DNA from: Prevotellaceae bacterium
Lineage (GTDB): Bacteria; Bacteroidota; Bacteroidia; Bacteroidales; UBA932
Assembly (NCBI GenBank): GCA_031289995.1
Contig: JAITOI010000153.1
Location: 1 to 8,028, forward strand
Direction of reading: 5' to 3'
DNA: 8,028 nucleotides
Shown here: positions 1 to 6,354 of the stretch, piece by piece
Layout of the letters: every line of letters begins with the position of its first letter
Position numbering within the stretch: the stretch's first letter is position 1
Translations under genes and position numbers: made by a program
The notes under the pieces: generated by a model
Database searches by the model: none
The model's input: only the letters and a program-made list of their open reading frames with translations
Told to the model about the DNA's origin: nothing

Positions 1-1347
1 CAGCACCTCTTCGAGCACGGATTTGGGGTCGGTGTTGGTGTTGTCGGGCAGGACAAGGACGGCGGTGTTGAGGCCGTTGAGGAGGGCGGTGTAGGCGGTG
101 CGGGCGGAGTCGGTGGTGAGGCGCTCCTTGGCCAGCTCCTGCAGCAGGATGATGGCGGAGTCGGGTCGTCCAACGCGTACCTTGGCTTCGGCCTCGACCA
201 GCAGGAGCTCTTCGCCCCGCATGAAGATGACGTCGCCGACCCAGCTGGCGAGCACGCGGGCAAGGCGTTTTTTCTGGCCGTAGTTGACGCGGTCGCCGTT
301 GCTGGCGCTCCCCTGCTTTTCGTCGTAGAACCAGGCTGTACGGGCATCGGCTGCGCCAAATTTGGCCACATGTCGGTAGAGCCAGCTGCTGATGCACTTC
401 CGCTGGCCGTAGCCGTAGGCGGTGCTCGTGCGGGCGTCGAGGAAGCAGTAGATGGAGCCGTAGATGGAGCTCTGGTCGGTGATGACCTCCATTGCCCACA
501 AGCTGGTGGCAAGACTTTTGTCGGACATTCCGGAGCTGAGGTCGGCAGGCGGCAGCACCTTCACGGAGAGGCAGGAGCGGGCGTCGCGAGCCGCGTCGGA
601 GGCCTCCTGCCATCGCCCCTGCACGAGCGCTACGCGGGCTTGCAGGCCTCGTGCCACGTAGTAGTCGATGTGCGAGCAGTGCTCCTGTCGCGGCTTGTCG
701 ATGTCGGTAAAAATTTCGATGGCGCGCTCGAGGTCGCTGTTGATGATGGCGTACACGTCGGCCACCGTACCTCGCGGCTTGCCCTCGTCGCCGGCGCGGG
801 TGGGCAAGGTGTAGATGGGCACGCCTGGGTCGAGCTCGTGTCCGAGGTAAGTTTTTTGGAACACCTGCACCAGCTCGAAGTAGCTGAACGCTCTCAGCGC
901 GTAGGCCTGCGCCACCACGCTCTGGGCGGTGTAGCTGTTGGCTCCAATCTGTCCGTCCTCGGCGATGATGTAGTTGGCGTTCGAGATGAGGGTGTAGTAC
1001 ATGTTCCAGAGGTTGTAGCTGCGCGAGGCGTTGCTGATGGAGATGACGCTGGTGTACTCCAGCGCGTAGTCGGGCCCAAACCAGTTGAAGGCCATCTGCA
1101 CCATGTCGTCGGCCATCAGGTCTTCGGCGAGCAGGGTGCTCTGGTGGCCTATGGCGTGGGTGGAGTTGCCCGACACGAATGACGTGCGCCAAAGCAGGGC
1201 GTATGCGCCGTTGATGGCGGTGAGTGCGGCCTGGTCGGACGCGAAAATTTCGGTGCCCGACACGCTATCTGTGGAGCTTGTTTCCAAGTAGTCGCTGCAG
1301 GAGGCGGCGAAGGTCAAGGATAGAGAAATAAAAATAATGCGTTTCAT
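1..1347 (-). CDS. SusD/RagB-family nutrient-binding outer membrane lipoprotein, C-terminally cut by the window edge
   Basis: Read by hand, this frame is open for 449 codons from the ATG at 1347 to the window edge, with no stop. Residues 1-16 are a short lipoprotein signal (MKRIIFISLSLTFAAS) before Cys17, the predicted lipidation site, followed by SDYLE, a typical SusD beginning. Other family hallmarks are AALTAINGAY (40-49), the helical AQAYALRAFSYFELVQVF stretch (146-163), GVPIY (175-179), a VYAIINSDLERAIE segment (about 198-211) and RGEELLLVEAEAK (377-389), matching the TPR-like helices of SusD proteins. Family members are usually about 450-650 residues, so the end of the C-terminal domain is missing. 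By family knowledge it sits on the cell surface as the lid of the SusC barrel and captures ligand. Its position directly after susC on the same strand fits. The ligand is unknown. No Shine-Dalgarno is seen; the repeat unit ends only a few bases before the ATG. Confidence 0.95.
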   Translation of the reverse strand, partial: MKRIIFISLSLTFAASCSDYLETSSTDSVSGTEIFASDQAALTAINGAYALLWRTSFVSGNSTHAIGHQSTLLAEDLMADDMVQMAFNWFGPDYALEYTSVISISNASRSYNLWNMYYTLISNANYIIAEDGQIGANSYTAQSVVAQAYALRAFSYFELVQVFQKTYLGHELDPGVPIYTLPTRAGDEGKPRGTVADVYAIINSDLERAIEIFTDIDKPRQEHCSHIDYYVARGLQARVALVQGRWQEASDAARDARSCLSVKVLPPADLSSGMSDKSLATSLWAMEVITDQSSIYGSIYCFLDARTSTAYGYGQRKCISSWLYRHVAKFGAADARTAWFYDEKQGSASNGDRVNYGQKKRLARVLASWVGDVIFMRGEELLLVEAEAKVRVGRPDSAIILLQELAKERLTTDSARTAYTALLNGLNTAVLVLPDNTNTDPKSVLEEVL

Positions 1348-1353
1348 ATTTTT

Positions 1354-1569
1354 GATTTGAAGATTTGAAGATTCTTGTCCGCGAATTACACGAATTAACG
1401 CGAAGATTTGAAGATTTGAAGATTGTTGTCCACGAATTACACGAATTAACACGAAAATTTGAAGATTCTTGTCCGCGAATTACACGAATTAACGCGAAGT
1501 TGATGATTTGAAGATTGTTGTCCGCGAATTACACGAATTAACGCGAAGTTGAAGATTTGAAGATTTGAA
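1354..1569. repeat. Composite tandem repeat: four 30-bp cores joined by runs of an 8-bp unit, in the susC-susD gap
   Basis: A 30-bp core starting TTGTCCGCGAATTACACG occurs at 1375-1404, 1426-1455, 1469-1498 and 1518-1547. Copies 1, 3 and 4 are identical; copy 2 has two G-to-A changes. The linkers are 21, 13 and 19 bp and consist of one or two copies of GATTTGAA plus GATTG or GATTC, with GTTGAT before the unit in the third. The array is flanked by pairs of the 8-bp unit (1354-1369 and 1554-1569). Core spacings are therefore 51, 43 and 49 bp; the first two differ by exactly one 8-bp unit. The core is itself built from a repeated CGAATTA, 9 bp apart. No ORF or transposase is present. The nearest unit ends 6 bp before the susD ATG. 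It resembles dispersed intergenic repeats seen in Bacteroidales genomes (from memory, not searched). Confidence 0.95.
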
Positions 1570-1579
1570 GATTGTTGGG

Positions 1580-1615
1580 TCGCATATCGCATATCGCACA
1601 GTCGCATATCGTGCA
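1580..1615. repeat. 7-bp tandem repeat (TCGCATA) touching the susC stop codon
   Basis: TCGCATA occurs at 1580-1586, 1587-1593 and 1602-1608. Variant copies are TCGCACA at 1594-1600 and TCGTGCA at 1609-1615, with one extra G at 1601. The run ends at the base before the TAA of the SusC-like gene (1616-1618). It is a separate repeat family from the adjacent GATTTGAA/30-bp array. No U-tract follows it, so it does not look like an intrinsic terminator. Confidence 0.85.
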
Positions 1616-4600
1616 TTAAAAAGCTACATTAATTCCGAGTGACACCGTCCGCACGGGCACGTAGTTGTAGCTCAGCGAGGAGGTGAGCGAGCCTTGCGGA
1701 TCGAAGCCTTTGAGGGCGGTGAAGGTGTAGAGGTTGTCGGCGGCGAGGTAGATGCGTGCGCTCTCGAAAGATAGGCGGTTGAGCCATCGCTCGGGCAGCG
1801 TGTAGCCTATGGTGAGGTTGCGAATGGCGAGGAACGAGGCGTCGATAAGGTGGCTCTGCGTGCTGCGGTTGGAGCTGGCCAATTCGAGGCGCGGGATGTC
1901 GGTAATGTCGCCAGGATTTTGCCATGCGCGGAGCACATCGCGGTGCATCGTTTGCCCCGAATAGGCAGGCTCCATAAGGCTTGCGTACATGTTGTCGAGG
2001 GTGCGTCCGCCAACGGAGTAGCTGGTGAGGAACGAAATATCTACGCAGCTCCACAGCGTAAATTCGAAGTTGAACGAACCCGAAAAGTCCGGCTCCTTGC
2101 TCCCCACCGCCTCGCGCGAGGTGGCGGCCTTGCTGGGGTCGGCAGAGATGTAAGGCTCGCTTGCGCGTTCGTCGGTTGTTGGGTCGCGCTTGTCCCAAAC
2201 GTAGTAGAGCTGCTGCCCGTTGCTGGGGTCAACGCCTGCGCTGCGGGGCAGGTACCACGAGTGGATAGGCTCGCCGACCTTGTAAATCATGCTGCCGCTG
2301 ATGATGGGCTTGTCGGTGGCGAGCTGGGTAATTTTGTTGCGCACCAAGGAGCCAATGGCGGTGAGCTTCCAGTCGAAGTTGCGGCGCTTGATGAGGTCGA
2401 TGGCGAGCAGCAGCTCGAAGCCGATGTTCTCCATCGAGCCGATGTTGTCGAGGTAGCTGTCAAAGCCCAGCGATGGCGCCATGGGCACCTCGAGCAGCAT
2501 GTCGGTGGTGATGCGCTTGTACACGTCGGCGGTGATGCTGAGGCGGTCGAAAATTCTTGCCTCGAGGCCGACGTTGAAGTTGCCGTTTTTCTCCCACTTC
2601 AGGTCGCGACTTTCGAGGGAGCTGAGCACGGAGCCGTTGTTGTTCGCGTTAGCCCAGCTCAGGTCGTAGAACGACTGCCAAGCGTAGTACGTGCCCACCG
2701 CATCGTTGCCCTGCTCGCCGTAGCTGGCGCGAAGGCTGAGGTTGTTGAGCCAATACTTTTGGCTGCGCAAAAAGCTTTCCTCGCTCGCTCGCCAGTTTAG
2801 CCCCACTGACCAAAACACGCCCCATCGGGAGTCCTTGTGGAAGCGCGACGAGCCGTCGGTTCGCAGGCTTGCCTCGAAGTTGTACTTGTCCGCAAAGCTG
2901 TACTTGAATCGCGACAACACCGACTCGACATTGTACGAAACCTCGTCCGAAGACGGCAGCTGCACGGTAGTGCCCGGGTTGAGCTCGTAGATGCCGGGGA
3001 AGGGAAAACCTGTCATCTGCGCGCTAAGGCTGTTGCTGACGAGCGAGTAAAATTCGTGGCCTGCGATGAAGTCAACGGAGTGCTCGTCGAAGCGGTGGTT
3101 GTAGCCCAGAATTTGGTTAAAGGTGTAGCTGATGCCGCGCGACGATGTTTTGGTGAGGCGACCGTTGGTGGGCGGTCCGGCGTTGCCGAAGAGGGGGTTG
3201 TAGTAGGTTGTGCCTCGCCCGTTTTGGTTGGAGGCGGAGATGTCAACCTTAAAGGTAAGCCCCTTGGCCAGGCCGTAGGCGTCGTCGTAAAGCCCCAGCT
3301 CGGTGTAGCCTCGCACGGTGAGGTTGTCGGTGTTGGAGTAGTACTTATCCTCGAACAGCAGGGCGACGCAGTTGAAGTTGTTGGCGGCACCTGTGGGGCG
3401 GTTCAGGCCGTAGTCGTAGAGCGGTTTTCCGGTTTCGTCGTGGCGGACGTTGCCGGCTTCGTCGAGCTCGTAAACGGGGTAGATGGGCGCCATCATTTGC
3501 GCCGCATACCACACGTTGTTGCTTCCGGTGGACGATGTAGGCTGGTTCTCGGTTTTGTTGAAAGCCACGTTGAGCGAGCCTCCCAGCTTGAGCCAGGGCT
3601 TGGCCTGCGAGTCCACGTTAACGCGACCGGAGAGGCGCGAAAATCCTGTTTTCCGTTGCAGCCCCTGCTCGTTGAGGTAGCCGAACGACACAAAGTAGCG
3701 CGTGCGCCTATCGCCTCCGGCGAGGTTGATGGAGTACTCCTGGCGTAGCGGCAGCGGCTCCGTAACCTCGTCCATCCAGCTTTGATGGTAGCGCAAGCTG
3801 GCCTCGGGGTTTACCTTGCCGGTGCTGGGGTCGATGAGCAGCGCGACGGGCATGTTGTAGGGGTTGTACTGCTCGTTTTCGCCAAACAGCCGGTTGTTGC
3901 CGCTGCTCATTGCGGCAATGGCGGCCGCACCTGCCGACGAGGGAGCGAGGCCATCGTCGTAGATAGCTGCGTTTTTGTACATCATAAACGAGGCCTCCAT
4001 AAACTCGCGCTCGTCGAGAGTTTCGTAGGGTTCGATGGCTCGCGACGTTAGGCCCCACAAGGCTTTCGCCGTTATGCGCAGCGAGCCTTCAGCCCCGCGC
4101 TTGGTGGTTACGAGCACCACTCCGTTGGCTCCTCTGGCGCCGTAGAGGGCACCCGCCGAGGCGTCTTTGAGGATGGTTATGCTCGCAATGTCGTCGGGGT
4201 TTATGGCAGCCATCGAGCCGTCGTAGGGGGCTCCGTCAACCACGTAAAGAGGGTCGTTGGACGAGTTGATGGAGCCGAAGCCGCGCACCCTAATGCTTGC
4301 GCCCGAACCGGGCTGGCCCGAGCCGCTCGTTACCTGAATGCCCGCCACCGTGCCCTCAATGGCCTTGGTAACGTTGGCCACCACGCGCTTCGACAATTGC
4401 TTCGCCGAAACCGTGCCAGCCGAGCCAACCATCGACTCCTTTTTCGCCGTGCCGTAAGCCACCACCACCACATCTTCGAGCGCCTGCGCGTTGTCCTCCA
4501 GCTCAACGTTTACCGACGTTTGCGCGGCAACCACCACCTCGTGCGTCTGCTTGCCAAGGTAGGTAAACACCAGCGTTGCGCCCGCCGGAACCACAAGCTG

Positions 4601-4777
4601 GTAGCGGCCTTCGCCATCGGTCATGGTGGCAATGGTGCTGCCCTTAACCGACACCGTGGCGCCTGCCAGAGGCTGCCCGCCATCGGTTACCACGCCGCTC
4701 ACCGTGCGCGTTTGCGCGTGGGCAAGGCCGACACATAAAAGTAGGACAAGGGTAAAGAAATTTTTCATTTTTGCCAT
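1616..4777 (-). CDS. SusC/RagA-family TonB-dependent outer membrane transporter
   Basis: A complete 1053-residue protein from the ATG at 4777, a normal length for SusC proteins. Residues 1-21 form a signal peptide (basic start, hydrophobic LVLLLCVGL, cleavage after AHA). Residues about 25-95 are a carboxypeptidase-regulatory-like beta-sandwich (RTVSGVVTDGGQPLAGATV). EDVVVVAYG at about 101-109 is the TonB-box region. The plug follows, with IRVRGFGSINSSNDPLYVVDG and the SusC signature LKDASAGALYGARGANGV (about 203-220). The rest is the 22-strand barrel, with LRTDGSSRF and a final aromatic residue (NVAF), typical for barrel insertion. It imports a ligand captured by its SusD partner, using TonB and the proton motive force; the substrate cannot be told. 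The frame also extends to a TTG at 4807, but those ten residues are encoded by the 8-bp repeat, so I prefer ATG 4777; ATG 4768 is a good alternative. No frameshift or stop is seen. Confidence 0.97.
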   Translation of the reverse strand: MAKMKNFFTLVLLLCVGLAHAQTRTVSGVVTDGGQPLAGATVSVKGSTIATMTDGEGRYQLVVPAGATLVFTYLGKQTHEVVVAAQTSVNVELEDNAQALEDVVVVAYGTAKKESMVGSAGTVSAKQLSKRVVANVTKAIEGTVAGIQVTSGSGQPGSGASIRVRGFGSINSSNDPLYVVDGAPYDGSMAAINPDDIASITILKDASAGALYGARGANGVVLVTTKRGAEGSLRITAKALWGLTSRAIEPYETLDEREFMEASFMMYKNAAIYDDGLAPSSAGAAAIAAMSSGNNRLFGENEQYNPYNMPVALLIDPSTGKVNPEASLRYHQSWMDEVTEPLPLRQEYSINLAGGDRRTRYFVSFGYLNEQGLQRKTGFSRLSGRVNVDSQAKPWLKLGGSLNVAFNKTENQPTSSTGSNNVWYAAQMMAPIYPVYELDEAGNVRHDETGKPLYDYGLNRPTGAANNFNCVALLFEDKYYSNTDNLTVRGYTELGLYDDAYGLAKGLTFKVDISASNQNGRGTTYYNPLFGNAGPPTNGRLTKTSSRGISYTFNQILGYNHRFDEHSVDFIAGHEFYSLVSNSLSAQMTGFPFPGIYELNPGTTVQLPSSDEVSYNVESVLSRFKYSFADKYNFEASLRTDGSSRFHKDSRWGVFWSVGLNWRASEESFLRSQKYWLNNLSLRASYGEQGNDAVGTYYAWQSFYDLSWANANNNGSVLSSLESRDLKWEKNGNFNVGLEARIFDRLSITADVYKRITTDMLLEVPMAPSLGFDSYLDNIGSMENIGFELLLAIDLIKRRNFDWKLTAIGSLVRNKITQLATDKPIISGSMIYKVGEPIHSWYLPRSAGVDPSNGQQLYYVWDKRDPTTDERASEPYISADPSKAATSREAVGSKEPDFSGSFNFEFTLWSCVDISFLTSYSVGGRTLDNMYASLMEPAYSGQTMHRDVLRAWQNPGDITDIPRLELASSNRSTQSHLIDASFLAIRNLTIGYTLPERWLNRLSFESARIYLAADNLYTFTALKGFDPQGSLTSSLSYNYVPVRTVSLGINVAF

Positions 4778-4823
4778 CTTCAAATCTTCAAATTTTTTAA
4801 TCTTCAAATCCTCAAATCTTCAA
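4776..4823. repeat. Six phased 8-bp units (ATCTTCAA) before and touching the SusC-like start codon
   Basis: On the plus strand ATCTTCAA is exact at 4776-4783, 4784-4791, 4800-4807 and 4816-4823. It has one change at 4808-4815 (ATCCTCAA), and a degenerate AT-only unit lies at 4792-4799, so six units keep perfect 8-bp phase. It is the reverse complement of the GATTTGAA unit in the susC-susD gap, hence the same family in the opposite orientation. The array fills most of the 60-bp gap between the beta-barrel gene stop (4838) and the SusC-like ATG, and its edge runs into that ATG. Confidence 0.9.
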
Positions 4824-4837
4824 TTTTCAACTCCTCA

Positions 4838-5686
4838 TCACCTCCAAAACCACCTCACCAAAACCCCCGCCCCCATTAGCTTCACGCTCTTCGCATTCTC
4901 CAAGTAGCTGCCGTAGGCAAACGTCGCGGGCGCGTCCGAACGGTAGCCCACCAGCTCCGCATTGGCCGAGCCGGCAGTAATGCTGTTCACGCCGTAGTCG
5001 AAGTAAAATCCGGCGTAGCACCGCTGCCCGCTGAGGCGAAACTTCAGGCCTGCCTCGGCCGACAGCAGCAGGGCGAGCTGGGGGCTGTACGAGTGGCTTG
5101 CGTCCTCGCTCCGGTCAACAAATCCGTAGTCGGGCAAGTCGCCCTCGAAGGTTACATTTGGCAGCTCAAAGTAGCCCGTGGTGAGCAGGCGGTTGGCCGT
5201 TGTGCGAACGCTGCCCGCAAGCGGCACGGCGAGCTTGCCGCCCAGCGCTGCGCAAAAGGCGAGCTCGCCTTCGCTCTCGAGCTGAAGCATCAGCGGGATG
5301 GTGAGCGTCAGCGCCTGCGAACGCTCGCGGTAGCCGGTGTACTCGTAGGTGAACCGAAAGGCTTCGCCCAGCGCGGTCTGGGCGCTCGTTGTGCCATCAG
5401 CCGTGCGGCCTGCGGCGGTAGCCTCGGCGGTGTAGAGCTGCAGGGCGAGGCCTGTTTTGAGCGCCAGCTGTGGCGACAGGAAGAGGTAGCAGGCGGCCCC
5501 CACCGTGCCGCCCGCGCCGTTGTGGTGCGAGGCTTTGCCGGCGTCGTAGCGGAGGGTCGCGAGGCCTCCGCCCAGCTCTGCCGCCAGCTGCAGCCGGAGG
5601 CGGGAGCGGGGCGAAGTGTCGGGCTGGGCGAAGGCGCCAAAGCTCAACGAAAGGAGGAGTAATGTGGAAATATATTTCATTTTCAT
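4838..5686 (-). CDS. Outer membrane beta-barrel protein of the Bacteroidales porin-like type
   Basis: A complete 282-residue protein. Residues 1-20 are a signal peptide (MKMKYISTLLLLSLSFGAFA, cleavage before QPD). The remainder alternates polar and hydrophobic residues as in transmembrane beta strands, for example LRLQLAAELGGGLATLRYD (30-48), TVGAACYLFLSPQLALKTGLALQLYTA (61-87), LTLTIPLMLQLE (126-137) and AEAGLKFRL (210-218), and ends with the aromatic-rich VRWFWR. The pieces GGKLAVPLAG (149-158), TGYFE (170-174) and GFYFDYGVNSI (226-236) resemble barrel proteins that Bacteroidales often carry alongside or within OmpA-type proteins. No OmpA-like peptidoglycan domain is present, so this is a barrel only. 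It lies 60 bp upstream of the SusC-like gene on the same strand and might share its transcript. Its role is unknown: structural, small porin or accessory to the importer. A second ATG at 5680 is possible. Confidence 0.85.
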   Translation of the reverse strand: MKMKYISTLLLLSLSFGAFAQPDTSPRSRLRLQLAAELGGGLATLRYDAGKASHHNGAGGTVGAACYLFLSPQLALKTGLALQLYTAEATAAGRTADGTTSAQTALGEAFRFTYEYTGYRERSQALTLTIPLMLQLESEGELAFCAALGGKLAVPLAGSVRTTANRLLTTGYFELPNVTFEGDLPDYGFVDRSEDASHSYSPQLALLLSAEAGLKFRLSGQRCYAGFYFDYGVNSITAGSANAELVGYRSDAPATFAYGSYLENAKSVKLMGAGVLVRWFWR

Positions 5687-5719
5687 CTTTAAAATTCAGC
5701 GTTTAAAACTCTTTGGTTT

Positions 5720-5746
5720 CCCCTTTTCATATCTTATAGAAAGGGG
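5720..5746. promoter_or_regulatory. Short dyad in the beta-barrel gene leader, possible hairpin or operator
   Basis: CCCCTTT at 5720-5726 and AAAGGGG at 5740-5746 are perfect 7-bp inverted arms around a 13-base AT-rich loop. The dyad lies 34 bases before the beta-barrel ATG and just after the 22-bp repeat array in transcription order. Neither strand has a U-tract after it, so it is not a normal intrinsic terminator. It could be a leader hairpin or a protein-binding dyad; the function is inference only. Confidence 0.4.
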
Positions 5747-5750
5747 TCAA

Positions 5751-5838
5751 AAAAGATAACTATCGTTTACCAAAAAGATAACTATCGTTTACCCAAAAGA
5801 TAACTATCTTTTTCCCAAAAGATAACTATCCTTTCTGC
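5751..5838. repeat. Four exact 22-bp direct repeats with an invariant dyad core, candidate operator array
   Basis: Units lie at 5751-5772, 5773-5794, 5795-5816 and 5817-5838. The first 14 bases, AAAAGATAACTATC, are identical in all four; the last 8 vary (GTTTACCA, GTTTACCC, TTTTTCCC, CTTTCTGC). The core GATA-AC-TATC is a dyad; in unit 3 the arms extend to AAAAGATA/TATCTTTT. The 22-bp period is close to two helical turns, so each site faces the same side of the DNA. The array lies between the HU-related gene's terminator and the beta-barrel start, where that gene's promoter should be. Each unit on the minus strand has TATCTTTT, near the Bacteroides -7 motif TAnnTTTG but with the last G missing and no properly spaced -33 TTTG. 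Multiple binding sites for a dimeric regulator is the simplest reading, not proven. Confidence 0.8.
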
Positions 5839-5840
5839 CG

Positions 5841-5874
5841 AAAACTGGCGAGCCTTTTCACAAAGGCTCACCAG
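5841..5874 (-). terminator. Rho-independent terminator of the HU-related gene
   Basis: In the minus-strand transcript, beginning 16 bases after the HU-related gene's stop codon, a 13-bp stem forms between 5874-5862 and 5857-5845, with one U-G wobble pair and a 4-base loop (GTGA), followed directly by UUUU (5844-5841). The stem is rich in GC at its base (CUGG/CCAG, GAGCC/GGCUC). The plus strand has no U-tract after the stem, so it acts in one direction. It should separate HU-related transcription from the beta-barrel gene. Confidence 0.85.
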
Positions 5875-5890
5875 CCTCCTACAGAGGGAT

Positions 5891-6274
5891 TTAGGCCTTA
5901 GTGTAGCTGAGTGTCTTCAGCATATCCTTAAGGTCTGACCCTGGGCGGAAAGTCACCTTTGCCGGCTCCATGAGCGAAGCGTTGAACGCTGCTTCACTCT
6001 CGGCACCCTTGCTGGTGATGGCCACCTGAAACGACCCAAAGTCTCCAAGACGAACAATTTCGCCGTTGGAAAGGTGCCTGCGCACCACCTTTGTTAGGTC
6101 ATTCAGCACGGCGAGCACGTCGGTGTCGTTCACCGTTGTGCCACCCTCGGCAATTTCCTTGCCAAGCTGCTTGTAGGTCAGTTCGCCCACGCTTTTGCCT
6201 TGGGCGTACCACTTCTTGGGAGCTTGGGGATTCGCTGGGTTTCCCCGCTCCACGACAACATAATTCACAGACAT
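5891..6274 (-). CDS. HU-related histone-like DNA-binding protein
   Basis: A complete 127-residue protein from the ATG at 6274. The frame is open to an earlier ATG at 6322, but AAGGAGG lies 7 bases before 6274 and would be inside the longer version, so the shorter start is preferred. The start VNYVVVERGNPANPQAPKKWYAQ (about 3-25) and the core GEIVRLGDFGSFQV (71-84) fit the Bacteroidales HU-related family (TIGR01201, HU-HIG type). Helices at about 30-68 would form the dimer body. The DNA-gripping arm and closing strand lie at about 84-110, ending VTFRPGSDLKDML, like the FKPGK-x-LK end of HU. Such proteins bend or coat DNA in the nucleoid; the individual roles of the many Bacteroidales paralogues are poorly known. 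It has its own terminator and starts 80 bp after the upstream gene's stop, so it is probably monocistronic. No convincing promoter was found in that gap. Confidence 0.9.
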   Translation of the reverse strand: MSVNYVVVERGNPANPQAPKKWYAQGKSVGELTYKQLGKEIAEGGTTVNDTDVLAVLNDLTKVVRRHLSNGEIVRLGDFGSFQVAITSKGAESEAAFNASLMEPAKVTFRPGSDLKDMLKTLSYTKA

Positions 6275-6281
6275 TTTTTTG

Positions 6282-6288
6282 CCTCCTT
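6282..6288 (-). promoter_or_regulatory. Strong Shine-Dalgarno of the HU-related gene
   Basis: The transcript has AAGGAGG, complementary to the 16S rRNA tail, 7 bases before the ATG at 6274. This decides the start of the HU-related protein. It stands out because the other starts in the window have no such site, as is usual for Bacteroidota, which rely on AT-rich leaders. Confidence 0.85.
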
Positions 6289-6354
6289 TTTGTTGTTTGT
6301 TGATACTTGTAACATTGAACATACCTGAGCCTGTACTGACTCATTACCGTTGGA

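Noticed and set aside
370..1182. 270-codon plus-strand frame opposite the SusD-like gene
   Set aside because: The opposite strand reads as an unbroken SusD family protein with lipoprotein signal; the plus-strand product has no recognisable features.
1354..1569. CRISPR array in the susC-susD gap
   Set aside because: The intervals between the 30-bp cores are 13-21 bp of one shared 8-bp unit, not unique spacers.
1850..3748. Long plus-strand open frames (316 and 303 codons) opposite the SusC-like gene
   Set aside because: They are antisense to a clearly recognisable transporter, have low-complexity Val/Gly/Ala/Arg-rich products with no family features, and are expected in GC-rich coding DNA.
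4778..4807. TTG start at 4807 for the SusC-like protein
   Set aside because: The ten extra residues come from the 8-bp repeat and would precede an otherwise normal signal peptide beginning at the ATG at 4777 or 4768.
5720..5746. Intrinsic terminator at the CCCCTTT/AAAGGGG dyad
   Set aside because: No U-tract follows the stem on either strand and it lies before, not after, a gene in the direction of transcription.
5751..5838. CRISPR array
   Set aside because: The conserved block is 14 bp and the variable part only 8 bp, with the variable parts similar to each other; there are no spacers and no cas genes.
6275..6322. Longer start for the HU-related protein at 6322
   Set aside because: The perfect AAGGAGG lies inside this extension at the correct distance from the ATG at 6274, and family similarity begins at VNYVVVERG.
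6275..6354. Bacteroides-type promoter for the HU-related gene
   Set aside because: The best -7-like match (TATGTTCA) lacks the final TTG part and has no TTTG at the proper distance upstream.
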